40,957 nucleotides of DNA from an uncultured Eubacterium sp. (GTDB taxonomy: Bacteria; Bacillota; Clostridia; Lachnospirales; Lachnospiraceae), in NCBI GenBank assembly GCA_934358495.1, contig CAKRKO010000014.1, forward strand, positions 1 to 40,957. Reading direction: 5' to 3'. The position numbers and the translations under genes were made by a program. Below, piece by piece: positions 7,561 through 14,881 of the stretch (within the stretch, counting starts at the first letter, position 1; every line of letters begins with the position of its first letter). The notes under the pieces were generated by a model that made no database searches, had not been told where the DNA came from, and was given only the letters and a program-made list of their open reading frames with translations.

Positions 7561-7880
7561 GGAACAAGATGAAAAAACTCCAATGCAGGCACGACGGATT
7601 TCCTATCTTCGCTGCGCCGCTTATTTCCGACCGCTCCCGCGAACTCACCAACAGCAAAAACAGCTGTTGGCTCAAACACACTCACGCGGTCGGGCTATGC
7701 TCGCTTCGATAACGGAAATCCGTCTACCGCCTCGCCTTGGAGTTTTTTCATCTTTGTTCCATTTACGCGACGGCACCGCGTGCCACGCATGCACACAAGC
7801 TAATGACAAATATTCGTTGTGTCGCATGCGCAGATTTACGAATTGCCCCATATTTCAAGCCGAACACACGTGAAACTTTT
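7561..7880 (+). repeat. Large covarying hairpin element, copy 2
   Basis: The main hairpin is 7561-7760: GGAACAAGATGAAAAAACTCC pairs with its reverse complement at the other end with only one bulged base. Internal stems are GACGGATTT/AAATCCGTC, CGACCGC/GCGGTCG (7628-7634 with 7686-7692) and CCAACAGC/GCTGTTGG. The tail has GGCACCGCGTGCC and a hairpin closed by GCATGCACACAA/TTGTGTCGCATGC, followed by a short reverse-oriented TCAAGCCGAACACACGTGAA related to the end of the modular element. It begins 20 bp after the MATE stop codon. Confidence 0.8.
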
Positions 7881-7885
7881 TTACA

Positions 7886-8170
7886 TTCATAGTGTAAATC
7901 AGCGTGCACAACACAATGTTGAGAGTTAGTATGGAGTGGATGTGCACGTGGTACACGGTGCGTCGTGTAAATAAGGAAAATCTGGAAGTAAAATCCGAGA
8001 CAAGACGATAGGGTGATTTTCGTTACCACAGCGAGCATAGCCCGCCTCCGTGAGTGTGTTTGAGCACGCTGTTTTTGCGTGCGAGTTCGCGCAAGGAGGC
8101 GGAGATAAGCGGCGCAGCGGAGGTAGAAAATCATCCGTGTCTGTCTGGATTTCACTTCCAGATTTTCCTT
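7886..8170 (-). repeat. Large covarying hairpin element, copy 3 (inverted)
   Basis: The main hairpin is 7973-8170. AAGGAAAATCTGGAAG pairs with CTTCCAGATTTTCCTT; the outer 22 pairs have one mismatch. In the element's own direction (minus strand) it keeps GCTGCGCCGCTTAT, GCGAACTC, GCTCAAACACACTC and GGGCTATGCTCGC, while its stems are CCGCCTCC/GGAGGCGG and GCACGC/GCGTGC where copies 1 and 2 have CGACCGC/GCGGTCG and CCAACAGC/GCTGTTGG. Its tail (GTGCAC...GTGCAC hairpin) lies at 7893-7960, so copies 2 and 3 meet tail to tail. It ends 19 bp from the stop of the small membrane protein gene. Confidence 0.8.
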
Positions 8171-8189
8171 TACACAGACAAAGAAGAAT

Positions 8190-8537
8190 TTATTTTCGGT
8201 GCCGTAATATCATCCAGATTGCAATTACAATGACAATAATGATCAGGAAAATATCCCAGAACTTCTGTGTCAGATTCAGGTGAAGTGCCTCAATCATACC
8301 GATAAAGATAACGAAAGCACCAAGAATCAGCTGCAACATGGAACGCTGTACCAGACCGACTTCGTTGGAACTACGGGATTGCAGTAATCCAAAGATACCG
8401 TATACGAGGCAGATAGCACCCAGAACCGGCAGTACATACATGGTGTCAATGGAATCGGTAAAAATAATGGCAAGGATAATCACCACTCCGATCAGTGTGA
8501 CATAAGTACTCCAGCTAAATGGTTTCTTTTTTTTCAT
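8190..8537 (-). CDS. Small membrane protein of unknown function
   Basis: 115 residues from the ATG at 8537, chosen because AGAAAGG lies nine bases upstream and the protein then starts MKKKKPFSW; the frame is open further upstream but without a site. Four hydrophobic segments are visible: VTLIGVVIILAIIF, VLPVLGAICLVYGIFGLL, MLQLILGAFVIFIGMI and FWDIFLIIIVIVIAIWMIL, ending in RHRK. The basic ends suggest both termini face the cytoplasm. No family is recognised. It follows the GntP-type gene on the same strand, separated by a terminator. Confidence 0.75.
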   Translation of the reverse strand: MKKKKPFSWSTYVTLIGVVIILAIIFTDSIDTMYVLPVLGAICLVYGIFGLLQSRSSNEVGLVQRSMLQLILGAFVIFIGMIEALHLNLTQKFWDIFLIIIVIVIAIWMILRHRK

Positions 8538-8652
8538 AAGTATAAACCTTTCTATTACTAAAATTACAAAGTGAACAGATAACATAATAGCATATTTTAT
8601 CTGGATAGTGTAGCAGATTGCAAATATCTGTCCAGTACAAAAATGCTGGAAT

Positions 8653-8688
8653 GAAAAACGCTGCTCCGATGTGAAGCAGCGTTTTTTT
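8653..8688 (-). terminator. Intrinsic terminator of the GntP-type permease gene
   Basis: AACGCTGCT/AGCAGCGTT stem with runs of A before and T after, so it can work on both strands. On the minus strand it follows the permease gene by about 55 bp. Confidence 0.8.
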
Positions 8689-8741
8689 GTATGGCTTAAC
8701 TTTTTTCGATACTAAGATAATTGTCGAAAATAATTTTTTGC

Positions 8742-10136
8742 TTATGCAAGTCCCGGTGCAACAGTAAGGATGATTGCACAGAGAATTGTTCCAACTAAAG
8801 TCATGATAACTGTCTGTAAGAACATCGGTAAGTAAGCATCTTTAATCTTAACCTGAGCCAGTCCGGTTGTAATTAGGATCAGTCCGTTAACCGGCAGTGT
8901 CTCGAATGTGGAAACTGCGATAGCTGCACAACGAGCAAGTGCGTTCGGGTTCAGAACCGGGTTAGCTGTCCAGATATAAGCGGCAGCAACCATTGGAAGT
9001 GCGATACTTAAAGCTGCTGGCGGTGAAGATGTAAATGCTACTACGATGATAGCAAGTACGATACCGATTACTAACGGAGAAGCTTTCATGCCGAAGAGGA
9101 TTCCAACGAAACCGTTGAACGCATCTGTGTGCTGTACAACTGCTGCGAAACCAGCTGCAGCTGTCAGAGTCATGATTGCGCTTGCACCATTTGCAGCACC
9201 AATATTTAAGGAATTGAGAACATTGCCTGCCCATGCCGGGAAGCCTTTTTTCTCATTGTCTTTGAAGTGCGGAGCCATCAGGATGATTACTGCTGCGATA
9301 CCGGATACCAGAGCTAAAGAAGCGATCTGTACGATAGCGAAAAGCAGGAATACAACTACTAACGGAATTATAGCGAGTGCGAAATGCGGAAGTTTTTTTG
9401 CATTGTCATCCGGAATCGGCTCACAGTTACCATAATCAAATGTCTCGCCTTTTCTCATCTCTTTGATGATGAAGGTGGAGCAGATGAAGTATACACCAAC
9501 CTCGATTACGATGAAGGAAATGAATCCTGGGATTGGAGCAGCACCCGGGCTTGTCTTCAGGATGCTCATACAAATAATGTTATTGATACTTAATACGAAT
9601 GGAGCAGAGTTAGCACCACAGCTTAAAGCCAGCATAGCCGGAACCATACGTCTCGGAATACCGATGCGGCTTGCCATGTACATACAGATCGGGAATGTAG
9701 CGAAGATAGCTACGAAACCGTCTACACCACCGTATGTAAGGATACATTCGATAAGTAACATAATTAAAACGGCACGTTTTGCCTGTTTTTCTTTATTGTT
9801 TACCGGCATAACGAATTTGTTTACTAATGTGGAAGCGATAGACTGAGCAGCACCGCTGTCAGCTAATACTTTACCAAATAAACCGCCTAAGAATACAGTC
9901 GGGAAAATTGCTGTGATCATTCCGCAGACACCGCCGATTTCCCATACGCCGGTTGCTGCATTTTCTTCAACGGCACCAACATACAGAGATGTGAATGCGT
10001 CGTTTGCGTTCAATCCGTTTGTTACTGCTACAATAACGCCGCAGAGCGGAGCCAGATACAGTACGGATACGTTTTTGTAGGCGCCATACAGGAAAATAGC
10101 AAGAGCGACTACAATACCAATAATACCTAAAGCCAT
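8742..10136 (-). CDS. GntP-type permease (gluconate/organic acid:H+ symporter family)
   Basis: 464 residues with about 12 membrane segments. Family marks seen: an N-terminal ALGIIGIVVALAIFLYGAYK, FPTVFLGGLFGKVLADSGAA, a central TYGGVDGFVAIFATFPICMYM (compare GGVDVFVVLFAVAP in GntP), LALSCGANSAPFVLS, and the C-terminal AIAVSTFETLPVNGLI. Members carry gluconate, other sugar acids, citrate or amino acids such as serine; the substrate cannot be told. It is preceded by AGGAGGG and a consensus promoter, and followed by a terminator, so it is monocistronic. Confidence 0.8.
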   Translation of the reverse strand: MALGIIGIVVALAIFLYGAYKNVSVLYLAPLCGVIVAVTNGLNANDAFTSLYVGAVEENAATGVWEIGGVCGMITAIFPTVFLGGLFGKVLADSGAAQSIASTLVNKFVMPVNNKEKQAKRAVLIMLLIECILTYGGVDGFVAIFATFPICMYMASRIGIPRRMVPAMLALSCGANSAPFVLSINNIICMSILKTSPGAAPIPGFISFIVIEVGVYFICSTFIIKEMRKGETFDYGNCEPIPDDNAKKLPHFALAIIPLVVVFLLFAIVQIASLALVSGIAAVIILMAPHFKDNEKKGFPAWAGNVLNSLNIGAANGASAIMTLTAAAGFAAVVQHTDAFNGFVGILFGMKASPLVIGIVLAIIVVAFTSSPPAALSIALPMVAAAYIWTANPVLNPNALARCAAIAVSTFETLPVNGLILITTGLAQVKIKDAYLPMFLQTVIMTLVGTILCAIILTVAPGLA

Positions 10137-10212
10137 AAATCAAACCCTCCTAAATTTTAAAAAAGTTAAGCAAGTGTGAAATTTATAAACAAAATATAAA
10201 CTCCATGAGGAT

Positions 10213-10241
10213 ATTATACATAGATGGTAAGACCATGTCAA
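10213..10241 (-). promoter_or_regulatory. Consensus sigma-A promoter of the GntP-type permease gene
   Basis: On the minus strand TTGACA (10241-10236), exactly 17 bp, TATAAT (10218-10213). Both boxes match consensus completely. The 5' leader is about 70 bases. Confidence 0.85.
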
Positions 10242-10351
10242 TAAAAAATATGCAAAATGCACAATTGAAAAAGAAAAAATATAATGAATTAGACAAAATG
10301 CTTCCAAATGTTGCAAAAATCCTGAATATACAGGGTGACTTTTTAGGCCAG

Positions 10352-10392
10352 AAAAAAGAAATGCAACGAAAGCAGATGAAGTGTTGCATTTC
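10352..10392 (-). terminator. Intrinsic terminator of the LTA-synthase-like gene
   Basis: GAAATGCAAC (10358-10367) and GTTGCATTTC (10383-10392) form a perfect 10-bp stem; on the minus strand it is followed by TTTTTTC, about 30 bp after the stop codon. Confidence 0.75.
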
Positions 10393-10420
10393 TTTAAATA
10401 AAACATGTGTCTAATAATAC

Positions 10421-12550
10421 TTACCGATTCATAAAAAATACAGAGGAATCGCGGTTGTTCCGGTCGATCAGCGAATTGTATACAAGGCAGTGATACTGAT
10501 AAAGCAGATCATCGTATTCGCTGCTGTCAGTATGTGAATAATAATTATTGTCAGAATCCACATATCCTACGGTATTGATGATCGGAAGTTTCTGATATAA
10601 TGCAGCCAGATATTTGTTGTACTGTGTCATCGGCAGACCGGCAGTCTGCAGCACCAGTGTGGACAGGTAGTTTGCACTGATGTGATTTAATGTTGCTTCC
10701 GGAATGTCATAATTTGCCCAGATGACAAACGGTGTTGTGTAGCGGAGCTGTTGCTGTTCCGTGGAGAGGTTATCCAGGTTTGTACCGAACAGTTCCTCGT
10801 AAAATTCATCTTCAATAGATGGCAGATGGTCGCCAAACATACAGATGATGGTCGGTTCTGATACGCTGCTGAAGTAGTTTACCAGTTCCTGGAACGCTTC
10901 ATCGGAGCGTTTTACCAGAGACAGATAGCGGTTTGCCTTTGGGTAGATGCCGCTCATGTTTGTGACGTACACTTCCTGTGCAAAGTTTGTATAGGACATT
11001 GCGTATCCGCCGTGGTTCTGCATGGTGACGTTAAAGAGGAAAAATGGTTTGGAAGTATCCCGGTTTTCGTACATGTTTTCCACCATGGAGTAATCGTAGC
11101 TGTCGCTGACAAAACGGCGCAGTAGCATGTGACGGTCAGGATAACGCTGGTTTAGCAGAGACTCATACTCAGAGACATCGTTATTCTGTTTGTAAGTGTC
11201 GAGAATGTCCTGATCCACAAAATCTTCAATGCTGATGTAGTTTTCAAATCCAAGCAACGGATATACGTTACGACGGTTCCAGCCTTCTCCATAATACGGG
11301 TGAAAAGCAGTTTCGGAGTAACCGAGAGAGCCTAACGTGGACACCAGGGATGGAACGGTATCCTTCACGTAGGACTGATATACGTTACAGCCTGTTGGTA
11401 AAAAGGAGATGGAATCTCCGGATAAAAATTCAAATTCACTGTTACTTGTTCCAGCACCGAATACCGGCATGGACAGATAACCTTTGATCGTATTTTCTGT
11501 GAGGCTGTGGATAAACGGCATGTAATCCTCGTTTGTCTCCAGATTGCCAAGGGCACCCAGGTCAGCCAGGGATTCATTCATAATACAGATGATATTTGGT
11601 TTCGTGCCATCTGCGTTGGCTATGTAATCATTTTTACCGGTCAAAAGGTTCGTGCTTGTATCGCTGTCCGGGTCAACATCGGCATCTTTTAATGTCTTGG
11701 CCACATAATCACTGACATTATTCGGATCATAGTCAGAAGGTTTCCGGATAATGAGATATTTTGTGTTGAGGCAGAAGTTAAAGAAAGAACCGGTGCGGTG
11801 ATAACCTCTGGCCTGATCCCAGAAATCAGGTTTGTAACCAAGGTTTGCTGCGTGATCGGTGAAAAATAAGGAAACCACAACGACTGCGATATAAGCTGCC
11901 GGGGCAAGTTTTGCAAAAAGTTTGAATTTCAATTTTTTCGGCTTGATGTTGACACTTTTTTTGTTTACCAGGTAGATCAGGAAAAACATAATGGAGCCAA
12001 GGATCAGCTTCCAGCTGAGTTCATAGGTGTAACCGTCGGAAACACTTAAGCCTGTTTTAAAAGTAAGAATATCCAGCGGAACAAAAGGAGAACCGCGGAA
12101 CAGTTCGATAAAGTAGTTCAACAGGGACCATACATATAAGGATATGTTTACGATCAGTCCAACCATATGATAACGTCCGGTGATCAGGTAGAAAAACAGA
12201 TAGAATACCAGATAGATCATATAGTTGGCAAGGAACGTTGGCACGGAAAACCACCATATATAGTTTTCGTTAAATACTTCTACCATCTGAATGCTAAGGA
12301 TTGGCATAATAAAAAAAAGTGCCGTGTTTGCAAATGTCTTGTATTTCTCATCGACGGATGGCTTAGCGACGATCAGAAATCCTGCTACGGGTCCGGCGAT
12401 GAGAGACAACACAAAAAGAACGGTGCCGTATGTCAGATTCAGGTCCGGATCCAGATAAAGCCGCCAGTTGGCGGACACAAATAGAATCATAAAAATACAG
12501 ACCGCCAGTCCAAGCAGGCGGATCTTTTTTTCTGCGAATGAAATATGCAT
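10421..12550 (-). CDS. LTA synthase family membrane sulfatase-like phosphoglycerol transferase
   Basis: 709 residues. The first 230 or so hold five to six membrane segments; the rest is an extracellular alkaline phosphatase/sulfatase-fold domain. Seen: NIICIMNESLADLG (metal-binding Glu, around residue 320), GAGTSNSEFEFLSG with the likely nucleophile Thr (around 366), NHGGYAM, and GDHLPSIEDEF (metal-binding Asp-His, around 577). LtaS proteins polymerise glycerol-phosphate from phosphatidylglycerol outside the membrane; related enzymes decorate glycans with phosphoglycerol. The length and TSNSEFE motif fit the family but not specifically LtaS of Staphylococcus. GGGAAG lies before the ATG. A 300-bp leader with a perfect inverted repeat precedes it. 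Confidence 0.85.
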   Translation of the reverse strand: MHISFAEKKIRLLGLAVCIFMILFVSANWRLYLDPDLNLTYGTVLFVLSLIAGPVAGFLIVAKPSVDEKYKTFANTALFFIMPILSIQMVEVFNENYIWWFSVPTFLANYMIYLVFYLFFYLITGRYHMVGLIVNISLYVWSLLNYFIELFRGSPFVPLDILTFKTGLSVSDGYTYELSWKLILGSIMFFLIYLVNKKSVNIKPKKLKFKLFAKLAPAAYIAVVVVSLFFTDHAANLGYKPDFWDQARGYHRTGSFFNFCLNTKYLIIRKPSDYDPNNVSDYVAKTLKDADVDPDSDTSTNLLTGKNDYIANADGTKPNIICIMNESLADLGALGNLETNEDYMPFIHSLTENTIKGYLSMPVFGAGTSNSEFEFLSGDSISFLPTGCNVYQSYVKDTVPSLVSTLGSLGYSETAFHPYYGEGWNRRNVYPLLGFENYISIEDFVDQDILDTYKQNNDVSEYESLLNQRYPDRHMLLRRFVSDSYDYSMVENMYENRDTSKPFFLFNVTMQNHGGYAMSYTNFAQEVYVTNMSGIYPKANRYLSLVKRSDEAFQELVNYFSSVSEPTIICMFGDHLPSIEDEFYEELFGTNLDNLSTEQQQLRYTTPFVIWANYDIPEATLNHISANYLSTLVLQTAGLPMTQYNKYLAALYQKLPIINTVGYVDSDNNYYSHTDSSEYDDLLYQYHCLVYNSLIDRNNRDSSVFFMNR

Positions 12551-12586
12551 GTTTTTATCTTCCCGTTTCTATATAATAATGTATCT

Positions 12587-12623
12587 GTTTAAAATAAGTA
12601 TGATATATCTGCTTATTTTAAAC
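12587..12623 (-). repeat. Perfect inverted repeat in the leader of the LTA-synthase-like gene
   Basis: GTTTAAAATAAG (12587-12598) and CTTATTTTAAAC (12612-12623) are exact complements around a 13-base loop. It lies 37 bp upstream of the start codon. It may be an operator or a leader hairpin; no U-run follows. Confidence 0.6.
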
Positions 12624-12698
12624 TGTTTTTTATGGAATCATTCAGAGTGCTTTCCACTGAGAATTATTACATAAAACCTGTTAATGGTCACTAAGATA

Positions 12699-12728
12699 TA
12701 TTAAATATCACGGAAGAAAATATGTCAA
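12699..12728 (-). promoter_or_regulatory. Possible promoter of the LTA-synthase-like gene
   Basis: On the minus strand TTGACA (12728-12723) is followed after 17-18 bp by TTTAAT/TTAATA. This gives a leader of about 150 bases containing the inverted repeat. Confidence 0.45.
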
Positions 12729-12850
12729 CTAGTAAAACTGTGAAGAAAGAGTGAAGATATTTTTAAGACTATTTTTTTAAAGAGCGCATATAAAAATGCA
12801 TTTTATGGAAAAACCCCCGATAAGCACCGGGGGGAATGTATTTTATTTTT

Positions 12851-13029
12851 ATCTCAGTCTGAGTTGAGACTCCCACTTCTGCAAGGTGAGTAATAACAAA
12901 TATTTCTCAGTGGGAGTTCAATCTCCGACTGAGATAAACGCTCCGCGAGAATGTGCAGTGATTCTGAGATGAAGATGTCAGCTTACGCTGACCAGAATCA
13001 CGCACCAAGTCTCACGTGCGTTCGACTTA
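12851..13029 (+). repeat. Modular intergenic element, copy B
   Basis: Module 1 is a hairpin from ATCTCAGTC (12851) to GACTGAGAT (ends 12935) with inner CTCCCACT/AGTGGGAG. Then AAACGCTCCGCG, then a stem GTGC-A-GTGATTCTG / CAGAATCAC-GCAC containing GTCAGC/GCTGAC, then a terminal CAAGTCTCACGTG + CGTTCGACTT stem-loop ending near 13029. A separate GC hairpin CCCCC/GGGGG precedes it at about 12815-12833. The neighbouring genes are both on the minus strand. The remaining bases of the 12551-13063 gap hold the ltaS-like leader and a TCTGACA/TGTCAGA hairpin at about 13046-13064. Confidence 0.8.
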
Positions 13030-13063
13030 AATTAGATGCCGGTTGTCTGACACAAATGTCAGA

Positions 13064-13354
13064 TTATGACGGAAACTCGATCTCAAGTTCATCAATGGCT
13101 ACGCGGATCTCATCATCATTTAATTCCTGCATGTCCGGAATATGGATGGTGCCGCCGATATTTGCTGTTTCCAGAATTTTATCATATAATTTTAAGGACA
13201 GTTCGTGCGGAAGCTGTATGCCGACATTTACATGCTCGCCATTTGCGGTAACGATGACAACCTGGTCCATTTTTTTCGGAAGCAGGATGCATCCGGTGCA
13301 GTTTGCGTAGAACTGAATTGGTTTGTTACAGTCTCTGAGTGAAAATGTTTTCAT
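13064..13354 (-). CDS. Conserved-looking hypothetical protein
   Basis: 96 residues, soluble. It begins MKTFSLRDCNKPIQFYANCTGCILLPKKMDQ, with three cysteines in the first 22 residues (C9, C19, C22, the last two as CTGC), then a beta-rich middle (VVIVTANGEHVNVGIQLP) and an acidic helical end (MQELNDDEIRVAIDELEIEF). I do not recognise a family. GGGAGG lies nine bases before the ATG, and codon use is like the neighbours, so it is a real gene. It is divergent from the sirtuin gene with 112 bp between them. Confidence 0.7.
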   Translation of the reverse strand: MKTFSLRDCNKPIQFYANCTGCILLPKKMDQVVIVTANGEHVNVGIQLPHELSLKLYDKILETANIGGTIHIPDMQELNDDEIRVAIDELEIEFPS

Positions 13355-13466
13355 GAAATCAATACCTCCCTGATCACGTAAAATAGAGTTGCTATTTTCT
13401 GTCTATCAGTATAGTATAAAAACATGAATTTGCATAGTGTTTCATCAGAAAAAAGGAGCGAAACAG

Positions 13467-14183
13467 ATGAAAAAAGCAGAAATTTTAAAAGAATGGATCG
13501 ATGGGTCAGATAATATTGTGTTTTTTGGCGGAGCCGGCGTCTCTACAGAGAGCGGCATCCCGGATTTCCGAAGTGTGGACGGACTGTATCATCAGAAATA
13601 TGATTATCCGCCGGAGACAATTTTGAGTCATACTTTTTATATGGAAAAGACAGAGGAATTTTACCGGTTTTATCGTGACAAAATGCTGGCACTGGATGCA
13701 AAACCGAATGCAGCGCACTTGAAACTGGCAGAACTGGAAAAAAAGGGCAAACTGAAAGCGGTTGTCACGCAGAATATTGACGGACTGCATCAGGCGGCCG
13801 GCAGTAAAAATGTATTGGAACTTCACGGAAGCGTACATCGCAATTATTGCAGAAAATGCGGAAAGCTATATGATGCGCAATATATTAAGAATTCAACGGG
13901 AGTTCCGAAGTGTGACTGCGGCGGACAGATTAAGCCGGATGTTGTATTATATGAGGAAGGTCTGGATTCTGCCACCATGCAGGCATCCATCCGTTTTATC
14001 AGTCAGGCTGAGGTGCTGATCATCGGTGGAACAAGCCTTGCTGTTTATCCGGCAGCCGGACTGATTGATTATTACCGGGGAAATAAACTTGTGCTGATCA
14101 ACAAATCTGCGACACCGCTGGATAATCGTGCGGATCTGGTGATCCAGGCACCTATTGGGGAAGTATTTCAGCTGGTTTGCTAA
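13467..14183 (+). CDS. cobB: NAD-dependent protein deacylase (sirtuin, Sir2 family)
   Basis: 238 residues. Sirtuins remove acetyl or longer acyl groups from lysines using NAD+. Seen: FFGGAGVSTESGIPDFRS (NAD-binding, residues about 16-33), TQNIDGLHQAAGS (around 101-113), ELHGSVHRNYC with the catalytic His (around 118-128), a four-cysteine zinc site (CRKCG ... CDCGG), and GGTSLAVYPAAGL and LINKS for the C-terminal Rossmann part. The ATG at 13467 is chosen because AAGGAG lies nine bases upstream; a GTG 30 bases earlier in frame lacks a site. Targets are unknown. Confidence 0.93.
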   Translation: MKKAEILKEWIDGSDNIVFFGGAGVSTESGIPDFRSVDGLYHQKYDYPPETILSHTFYMEKTEEFYRFYRDKMLALDAKPNAAHLKLAELEKKGKLKAVVTQNIDGLHQAAGSKNVLELHGSVHRNYCRKCGKLYDAQYIKNSTGVPKCDCGGQIKPDVVLYEEGLDSATMQASIRFISQAEVLIIGGTSLAVYPAAGLIDYYRGNKLVLINKSATPLDNRADLVIQAPIGEVFQLVC

Positions 14184-14191
14184 AAGATTCT

Positions 14192-14212
14192 ATTCAAGTC
14201 GAACGCACGTGA
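14192..14212 (-). repeat. Solo fragment of the modular element tail
   Basis: On the minus strand the 21 bases TCACGTGCGTTCG + ACTTGAAT are identical to the end of copy C (about 15887-15907). Only this terminal piece is present, between the sirtuin gene and the DUF951 gene. Confidence 0.65.
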
Positions 14213-14274
14213 CACAGGATGATTGCATAAGCATGTAAAAATATAATTGGAAAATGAATGATTGAGGTGAATGA

Positions 14275-14469
14275 ATGGCATATCGATATGAAGTGGGAGA
14301 TATCGTAAAGTTAAAAAAGAAACACCCCTGCGGTAGTTTTGAGTGGGAAATCCTCCGTGTGGGAGCAGATTTTCGGTTAAAATGCCAGGGCTGCGGGCAT
14401 CAGATCATGGTTGCGCGAAAGATTGTGGAAAAAAACACAAAAGATTTAAAAAAACACTTGCCTGATTGA
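14275..14469 (+). CDS. DUF951 family protein
   Basis: 64 residues. Sequence YEVGDIVKLKKKHPCGSFEW + EILRVGADFRLKCQGCGHQI is typical of DUF951, a small beta-barrel-like protein of Firmicutes with conserved cysteines (HPCG, CQGC) that probably binds nucleic acid or metal; function unknown. It commonly precedes rpsF, as here. GAGGTG lies just before the ATG; a different-frame ATG four bases upstream is ignored. The promoter of the rpsF operon overlaps its last codons. Confidence 0.88.
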   Translation: MAYRYEVGDIVKLKKKHPCGSFEWEILRVGADFRLKCQGCGHQIMVARKIVEKNTKDLKKHLPD

Positions 14470-14486
14470 TAAAAATATGGTAACAT
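14458..14486 (+). promoter_or_regulatory. Promoter of the rpsF-ssb-rpsR operon
   Basis: TTGCCT (14458-14463), 17 bp, TAACAT (14481-14486), giving a leader of about 70 bases before rpsF. Confidence 0.5.
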
Positions 14487-14507
14487 AGGCAATCGTGATA
14501 TACAATA

Positions 14508-14555
14508 TCCTTGCTCTCTACGGATGAGCAGAGGGCCAAAAGACCACAAGGAGGT
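14508..14555 (+). promoter_or_regulatory. Possible S6:S18 autoregulatory leader of rpsF
   Basis: TGCTC...GAGCA can form a stem around TCTACGGAT just upstream of the AGGAGG. Many bacteria regulate this operon through an S6:S18 binding leader in this position. I see a plausible hairpin only, not a full match to the known motif. Confidence 0.3.
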
Positions 14556-14563
14556 AAGAAAGC

Positions 14564-14854
14564 ATGAACAAGTATGAATTAGCATTAATTGTTAGTGCCA
14601 AGATCGAAGATGACGCCAGAGCAGCAGTTGTTGAGAAAGCAAAAGAGTATATTACTCGTTTTGGCGGTACAGTAACAGAAGTTGAGGATTGGGGTAAGAA
14701 AAAATTAGCTTACGACATCCAGAAAATGAGCGAAGGCTTCTATTACTTCATTCAGTTCGATGCTGCAGCAGAAGTACCTGCTGAGTTAGAGCAGAGTGTT
14801 CGTATCATGGACAACGTGCTGAGATTTTTATGCGTTAGAAAAGACGAGGCATAA
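14564..14854 (+). CDS. rpsF: 30S ribosomal protein S6
   Basis: 96 residues, standard length. N-terminus MNKYELALIVSAKIEDDARA, then GGTVTEVEDWGKKKLAYDIQ and FYYFIQFDA, are the conserved S6 strands; the end is VLRFLCVRKDEA. S6 binds S18 on the platform of the small subunit. GGAGG lies ten bases before the ATG. First gene of the S6-SSB-S18 operon. Confidence 0.98.
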   Translation: MNKYELALIVSAKIEDDARAAVVEKAKEYITRFGGTVTEVEDWGKKKLAYDIQKMSEGFYYFIQFDAAAEVPAELEQSVRIMDNVLRFLCVRKDEA

Positions 14855-14881
14855 TTTCACAGTAGAGAAGGAGTTATCCTT

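Noticed and set aside
10205..10414. Lysine-rich 69-residue frame between the GntP-type and LTA-synthase-like genes
   Set aside because: It overlaps a perfect promoter and a terminator of the minus-strand genes and has no ribosome binding site.
13437..13466. Upstream GTG start for the sirtuin gene
   Set aside because: The ten added residues lack conservation and the AAGGAG site is placed for the ATG at 13467.
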